NCBI GenBank assembly: GCA_934426285.1 | Contig: CAKRYE010000041.1 | Coordinates: 1 to 17,053 of the forward strand | Direction: 5' to 3' | Source of the DNA: an uncultured Blautia sp. | Lineage (GTDB): Bacteria; Bacillota; Clostridia; Lachnospirales; Lachnospiraceae | DNA length: 17,053 nt | Part shown: positions 13,153-17,053 of the stretch, piece after piece | How positions within the stretch are numbered: position 1 is the first letter of the stretch | Layout of the letters: the number at the start of each line of letters is the position of its first letter | Made by a program: the position numbers and the translations under genes | The notes under the pieces: model-generated | Databases searched by the model: none | What the model saw: only the letters and a program-made list of their open reading frames with translations | What the model was told of the DNA's origin: nothing

Positions 13153-14328
13153 TTATTTAATTCCCTGTTCTCCTACAAATTCCCATGCACCGGTCTCTGT
13201 ATTTGCCTGTTTTACATATGCTGTATCTCTTACTGCATCTCCGTTTTCCTTGTCAAATTCGATGTGTCCGCATACGCCGTCATACTGAACATCCCAGAGT
13301 GCTTCATTTACCTTTGCAGGATCTGTGGAGCCAGCTCCCTTCAGTGCCTCCAGAGCTGTAAAGTATGCATCATAGCCCATGGCAGATACAGCAGCGATAG
13401 TATCGTTTCCACCATTGTTGGCTTTGTTTGTGGAATCAGAATTTACAAATTCTTTCATGCCGTCATCAAATTCTTTGTTACCACCCTCCTGATAGAAGGT
13501 TGTTACATAAAGCTGAAGATCTTTGCCCTTAACAGCATTCAGGATAACGTTGGAATCCCAAGTATCACCTGCAAGAAGAGGAGCCTCCAGTCCCTGTGAA
13601 GCTGCCTGGTCGATGATCAGGGCTGCTGCCTCTGTGGAAACCGGTGCAAAGAATACATCTGCGCCTTCATTCTTGGCTGTTGTTACATAGGAAGCAAAAT
13701 CACTGTTTCCTTCCGGGAATGTATCAGATACAACTTCGCCACCTGCATCCTCAAATGCTTTTGTGAAGTAATGTCCAAGGCCAGCAGAATAATCATCACC
13801 CTGTTTTGTCAGCACATAAGCTTTTTTTGCTTTAAATTTGTCACTTGCGAAGTTTGCAAGTACAGTACCCTGGAAAGGATCCAGGAAACAGATACGGAAA
13901 TAATGGGTATTTCCCTGGGTTACCTGTGGATTAGTACATGTAACGCCGATTGCAGGAACCCCGCCCTGTTTGAAAATATCAGATGCTGCGATGGCAACAC
14001 TGGAACCGTAAGATCCAAGTACAACAGAAACTCCATCACTTACCAGCTTGGATGCAGCAGATGGTCCCTTATCATTGGAGGATTCATTATCAACAATATC
14101 CAGCTCTACATTATATTCCTTGCCATCAATCTCTACAGTAGGCTGTACACTGTTGGCATACTGGATACCCAGTGTCTCCTGTTTACCGCCTGCACCATTG
14201 TCGCCGGATGCCGGTTCATATACACCAATCTTTACTGTGTCAGCTGCAAATGCAGTTGCTGCTGTGGCTGCCACCATAGATACTGCTACTGCTGCGCTGA
14301 GTAATACGGCTAAAACTCTTTTCTTCAT
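13153..14328 (-). CDS. livK: Branched-chain amino-acid ABC transporter substrate-binding protein
   Basis: This 391-residue type-1 periplasmic-binding-fold protein has DTVKIGVYEPASGDNGAGGKQETLGIQYA, then IVDNESSNDKGPSAASKLVSDGVSVVLGSYGS (about residues 84-115), the TCTNPQVT and YFRICFLDPFQGTVLA segments, and VFFAPVSTEAA, as in LivJ/LivK receptors. The ATG at 14328 follows GGAGG by 8 nt. The signal peptide MKKRVLAVLLSAAVAVSMVA...AFA-AD ends in a signal peptidase I site and has no lipobox cysteine, unusual for a Gram-positive binding protein. It is first in the liv operon. The transported amino acid is inferred from the family only. Confidence 0.9.
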   Translation of the reverse strand: MKKRVLAVLLSAAVAVSMVAATAATAFAADTVKIGVYEPASGDNGAGGKQETLGIQYANSVQPTVEIDGKEYNVELDIVDNESSNDKGPSAASKLVSDGVSVVLGSYGSSVAIAASDIFKQGGVPAIGVTCTNPQVTQGNTHYFRICFLDPFQGTVLANFASDKFKAKKAYVLTKQGDDYSAGLGHYFTKAFEDAGGEVVSDTFPEGNSDFASYVTTAKNEGADVFFAPVSTEAAALIIDQAASQGLEAPLLAGDTWDSNVILNAVKGKDLQLYVTTFYQEGGNKEFDDGMKEFVNSDSTNKANNGGNDTIAAVSAMGYDAYFTALEALKGAGSTDPAKVNEALWDVQYDGVCGHIEFDKENGDAVRDTAYVKQANTETGAWEFVGEQGIK

Positions 14329-14405
14329 AATAATTTCCTCCTTTAAGATAATTTGGTTGTTTTTACTAGGAGAACATTTGTCCTCATCCCTCAAACATTT
14401 TTTGA

Positions 14406-14434
14406 ATTATATCATGCTTTACTACTTTACGCAA
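14406..14434 (-). promoter_or_regulatory. Promoter of the liv operon
   Basis: On the minus strand TTGCGT (14429-14434), 17 nt and TATAAT (14406-14411) with an upstream TG (extended -10). The leader to livK is about 70 nt and contains a GAGAACA/TGTCCTC inverted repeat (14370-14385). Confidence 0.6.
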
Positions 14435-14439
14435 GTAAA
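14426..14439. promoter_or_regulatory. Possible operator overlapping the liv -35 box
   Basis: TTTAC-GCAA-GTAAA, a 14-bp interrupted palindrome, covers the -35 element of the liv promoter. An extra TTTAC-like half site lies next to it. Position and symmetry suit a repressor or activator site, but no regulator is encoded nearby. Confidence 0.3.
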
Positions 14440-14493
14440 ATTCAAAATTTATTTTTGATTATTTTTTATTTAAAGTCCATTATCCTGAACTTT

Positions 14494-14533
14494 AAACAAA
14501 AAAGGTGCTGAAGAACTTATCCTCAGCACCTTT
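14494..14533 (-). terminator. Intrinsic terminator of the transglutaminase gene
   Basis: AAAGGTGCTGA (14501-14511) and TCAGCACCTTT (14523-14533) form an 11-bp stem with an 11-nt loop. On the minus strand the stem runs into TTTTTTGTTT. It separates the transglutaminase gene from the liv promoter. The 82 bp between the gene and this hairpin (14534-14615) are AT-rich with nothing else visible. Confidence 0.88.
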
Positions 14534-14615
14534 GCTTGAAACAGATTATAGCACCCTGTCATCCATATTACAAGCATTAATTTTTAATTTTATTATATTA
14601 TTTGTTATTGTTTTA

Positions 14616-16313
14616 TTATCTGGAAGCTTTATATTTCACATCTGACCATCTGCTGTATACCTTTTTCCCCTGGGCATTATAGGCATATGCACGGATTCTG
14701 TAATAATATTTCGTTCCTTTTTTCAGACCTGTATTTGTATATCTTACCGTAGAACCGGATTTGATCACTGCAACTCTCTTGTAAGAACCTGTTGTCCCGA
14801 TCCTGCGGTAGATTTCATATCCTTTTGCATTTCTGGATTTCTTCCAGGTAAGTGTAAGTCTTCTTGCATTTTTATTGGAAATACTGCTGATCGTCGGTCT
14901 GGAAGGCTTTACTGTGGTGCTCTCCACATTATATTCTACATTTGTCATCTGCAGAATGGAGGAAGCTCCTGTTCCATAGGTCTTTCTTGTATCTGAATCA
15001 TATTTGAAATAGATATTTCCGCCCTCAGTCTCATAAGTATAGCCTTTTGAAACACTTCCTCTGGCAGGTGTGTTCAGGAAAAGCCCGCCATTCTCTCCTG
15101 CTGAATCCGTGTCACTGTTTGTAATATCCGCAATGTAATATCTGCCATCCTGTTCCACAATATTCCACATATGGGCACCTGCACCGGTTCCGCCATCCAT
15201 ATCACCGGTTACTGTATAACAGGTAATATCGCTGAGGTCACACAGATACTGGAAAGCTTTAGAATATCCTTCACAAACTACATTGGTAGATTCATCTCCG
15301 TCAAATACCCAGATCAGCTGCCATGGATCTCCGTATTTGTCTCCATAGGAATCAGAAATTGCCTCATCATTATAATCTGTCAGATAACAGATCATTTCTT
15401 TATATGCAGCAAGCTTTTCCGGTTCAGACATGTTTTTAAATTCATTAACGATCATCTTTGCATTGGAAGCTGCTTCCTTTGCAGTTTTTACCATACGGGA
15501 ATTTACCTGATATTCCCTGGATGCATATTCGCTGATCACAGGCATGGAAACTGTTATATCTGAAATCTCTGCGATCCTTTTTCCGCCCCTGACAGATACG
15601 GAATAACTGTAATCCCACTGTGTCATTGCAGTCTTTTCATACCAGTATAACTCATAAGGACAGTCTGCCAACAGACAGGTCGTGATCTTCTCTTTATTCA
15701 GGCTGTCAAACTTCCTGGATACTTCCTGTTCCAGCTTTGCGCCTGTGGCAGAAGTCTGCCAGCGCAGTCCAAGATCTGAAGTAATTCCGAATTTGGTAGA
15801 TCCGCCTCTGGCTGCTACAGATGTAACCTTTGTTTTCATTTCTTCATAAAGTGCCTGCTGTACTCCGGAAAGAACAGTTTCACCGATAGAGGTGCCCGGC
15901 GCGGTAGATACCTGATCATAAAAAAAGCGGCTGGCATATTCTCCGAACAATTCATCCCCATCCGGCTGATCCTCTGTCTTTATGCTGATCTTCTCTGTCA
16001 CATGGACAGTACCGTCAGGAAGCTCCTCCACACTGCGGTCTGTAACTGTAAAATTACTTTCCTCTGTTTCCATGTCTGAAAAATCAGATTCCTGCTGTGC
16101 TTCCGCCCCAAAGACCTCTGTTTCTTCTTCCTGCTCTACAGCCGGTGCCTGCTCCACATCTGAAAATCCTTCTGCCTGTGCAGACTCTGCTTCCTGCTGT
16201 ACAGCCTGTACCTCTCCATCTGAAAACTCTGCTGCTCCCACCGGTGCTGCCAGACTTCCCATTGCCAGCATCAGGCTTAAGCTAAGGCTTATAAAACTTT
16301 TTTTCCTATACAT
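14616..16313 (-). CDS. Secreted transglutaminase-like protein with C-terminal Fn3 domain
   Basis: This 565-residue exported protein starts with a signal peptide (MYRKKSFISLSLSLMLAMGS, cleavage near APVGAA-E28). Residues about 29-90 are an acidic, Glu/Gln/Ala-rich low-complexity stretch with three FSD motifs (30-32, 50-52, 78-80). A transglutaminase-like core occupies about 290-415, with C347 (NVVCEGYSKAFQYLC), H381 (GAHMWNIV) and D396 (YYIADITNSD) as the expected catalytic triad. Residues about 470-563 form a fibronectin type III domain (LTWKKSRNAKGYEIYRR, YTNTGLKKGTKYYYRIRAYA). Bacterial homologues are proteases or crosslinking enzymes, and many are uncharacterised. It most likely acts outside the cell. 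GGAGG lies 8 nt before the ATG. It is a single-gene unit with its own promoter and terminator. Confidence 0.85.
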   Translation of the reverse strand: MYRKKSFISLSLSLMLAMGSLAAPVGAAEFSDGEVQAVQQEAESAQAEGFSDVEQAPAVEQEEETEVFGAEAQQESDFSDMETEESNFTVTDRSVEELPDGTVHVTEKISIKTEDQPDGDELFGEYASRFFYDQVSTAPGTSIGETVLSGVQQALYEEMKTKVTSVAARGGSTKFGITSDLGLRWQTSATGAKLEQEVSRKFDSLNKEKITTCLLADCPYELYWYEKTAMTQWDYSYSVSVRGGKRIAEISDITVSMPVISEYASREYQVNSRMVKTAKEAASNAKMIVNEFKNMSEPEKLAAYKEMICYLTDYNDEAISDSYGDKYGDPWQLIWVFDGDESTNVVCEGYSKAFQYLCDLSDITCYTVTGDMDGGTGAGAHMWNIVEQDGRYYIADITNSDTDSAGENGGLFLNTPARGSVSKGYTYETEGGNIYFKYDSDTRKTYGTGASSILQMTNVEYNVESTTVKPSRPTISSISNKNARRLTLTWKKSRNAKGYEIYRRIGTTGSYKRVAVIKSGSTVRYTNTGLKKGTKYYYRIRAYAYNAQGKKVYSRWSDVKYKASR

Positions 16314-16409
16314 AACTACTTCCTCCTGTATATCCAGAATATTTTACCTCTGTTTGATAGCCACAAATTGCTCCACGCTTTTTAGCTTCTGCAATTGTCG
16401 TATCTATAT

Positions 16410-16443
16410 AATATAGCATACACAATTTTTGCCCGTTCAACAA
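16410..16443 (-). promoter_or_regulatory. Probable promoter of the transglutaminase gene
   Basis: Two overlapping readings exist on the minus strand: TTGTTG (16438-16443), 17 nt, TATGCT (16415-16420); or TTGAAC (16435-16440), 19 nt, TATATT (16410-16415). Either gives a leader of about 90-100 nt before the GTG-free ATG start at 16313. Confidence 0.45.
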
Positions 16444-16455
16444 GGAAAAAAGGAC

Positions 16456-16480
16456 AATTTGACATTTTTCATGACAAATT
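16456..16480. promoter_or_regulatory. Interrupted palindrome upstream of the transglutaminase promoter
   Basis: AATTTGACAT (16456-16465) and ATGACAAATT (16471-16480) are inverted copies with one mismatched pair, separated by 5 bp, lying about 15 bp upstream of the -35 box. The symmetry and position suit a regulator binding site. It lies between the permease stop codon and the promoter. Confidence 0.3.
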
Positions 16481-16504
16481 ATAGGGTGACAGCACAGCCC
16501 GGAA

Positions 16505-17053
16505 TCAGAAATTACTTTCTTTTCTGTTTGTCTGTTCTCTGCAGGCGTTTCCTATATTGGTCAGGCAAAGCACTGTGGCGATCAGGAAAAGTCCCGGTAT
16601 CAGAATGATCCACCAGGAACCTGTCATTAATGCCTTATCTGACAGAGACAGCATACTTCCCCATGTGATAACCTCTATTGGAAGTCCAATACCCATAAAA
16701 CTTAAAGTAGCTTCAGAGATCATTGCAGTTCTTACATTCATGACTACCATAAACATAATGGATGAGAAAAAGTTCGGTACCAGATGCTTCCACAAAATAC
16801 GGAAGAATCCGGCTCCCATACATCTTGCTGCAATGATATACTCACTGTTTCGTATCTGTCTCACCTCTGTACGTACCACTTTCGCAATACTGGTCCAGCT
16901 GGTCACACCGATCACAAAGGACAGACTCAGGATATTTGCATCTCCCATAATAGCCTGCAGCAAAATGATCAGAAGCAGAGTTGGTATACTTAAGAATATT
17001 TCTGTAAATCTCATGATCAGTTCATCAAGCCAGGCAGGTGCCACTCCACTGAA
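16505..17053 (-). CDS. Oligopeptide/dipeptide ABC transporter permease, C-terminal part (partial)
   Basis: The reading frame is open to the window edge, so the gene's 5' end lies outside; the GTG at 17044 is unlikely to be the true start because FSG precedes it in frame. The visible 182 or so residues match the DppC/OppC permease family: AWLDELIMRFTEIFLSIPTLLLIILL, then the EAA-type cytoplasmic loop SEYIIAARCMGAGFFRILWKHLVPN that contacts the ATPase, and ISEATLSFMGIGLP followed by WGSML and a final membrane segment. It carries peptides or related solutes (nickel is possible in this family) across the membrane with partner subunits not in the window. No terminator hairpin is evident after its stop. 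Confidence 0.85.
   Translation of the reverse strand, partial: FSGVAPAWLDELIMRFTEIFLSIPTLLLIILLQAIMGDANILSLSFVIGVTSWTSIAKVVRTEVRQIRNSEYIIAARCMGAGFFRILWKHLVPNFFSSIMFMVVMNVRTAMISEATLSFMGIGLPIEVITWGSMLSLSDKALMTGSWWIILIPGLFLIATVLCLTNIGNACREQTNRKESNF

Noticed and set aside
14440..14475. AT-rich AATTTTGAATTTT stretch resembling a CodY box
   Set aside because: Only the left half matches the AATTTTCWGAAAATT consensus, which is expected by chance in AT-rich promoter DNA.

Overview
The window looks like chromosomal DNA from a spore-forming gut Firmicute of the Lachnospiraceae type (Blautia/Dorea/Ruminococcus torques-like). This rests on the gene order yicC-remA-gmk-rpoZ-rimO-pgsA, the Gram-positive ribosome binding sites (GGAGG), consensus sigma-A promoters, clostridial-style secreted proteins (choline-binding-like repeats, transglutaminase plus Fn3) and a moderate GC content. 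The assignment is inference from gene families and is good to family level only. No tRNA, rRNA, CRISPR array, transposase or integrase gene is visible.

Layout. (1) 1-185: noncoding or leader DNA holding a good minus-strand promoter for something beyond the left edge. (2) 186-1556 (-): secreted SleB-type cell-wall hydrolase with a long cell-wall-binding repeat region and a textbook sigma-A promoter. (3) 1757-3072 (+): three small genes. The first encodes an extremely Cys-rich 100-residue protein with two copies of a hydrophobic Cys motif. The other two are translationally coupled and unrecognised. Both transcription units are preceded by sequences resembling mother-cell sporulation promoters (sigma-K-like and sigma-E-like), which makes this a candidate undescribed sporulation locus. 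(4) 3098-7169 (-): a tightly packed housekeeping operon, yicC, remA, gmk, rpoZ, rimO, pgsA, read from a TTGACT-17-TATAAT promoter. (5) 7170-7619: a divergent intergenic region holding two back-to-back promoters and a striking 199-nt nested palindrome that would form the 5' leader of the next gene. (6) 7620-9365 (+): rqcH (NFACT family), followed by a strong bidirectional terminator. (7) 9439-14328 (-): a complete five-gene branched-chain amino-acid-type ABC importer, livK-livH-livM-livG-livF, with an intercistronic hairpin after livK. (8) 14616-16313 (-): secreted transglutaminase-like protein with a C-terminal Fn3 domain and its own terminator. (9) 16505-17053 (-): 3' part of an oligopeptide/dipeptide ABC permease cut by the window edge.

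How the genes work together. The yicC-pgsA operon combines RNA turnover (YicC), a DNA-binding regulator (RemA), GMP kinase, RNA polymerase omega, ribosomal protein S12 methylthiolation and phospholipid synthesis. It is a conserved growth-related cluster. RqcH rescues stalled large ribosomal subunits. The Liv operon encodes binding protein, two permeases and two ATPases with overlapping or near-overlapping reading frames downstream of livK. Several starts were corrected to downstream ATG codons with good ribosome binding sites (rimO, gmk, livF, livM, livK).

The most noteworthy items are the long palindrome in the rqcH leader and the small Cys-rich/sporulation-promoter locus at 1.7-3.1 kb.
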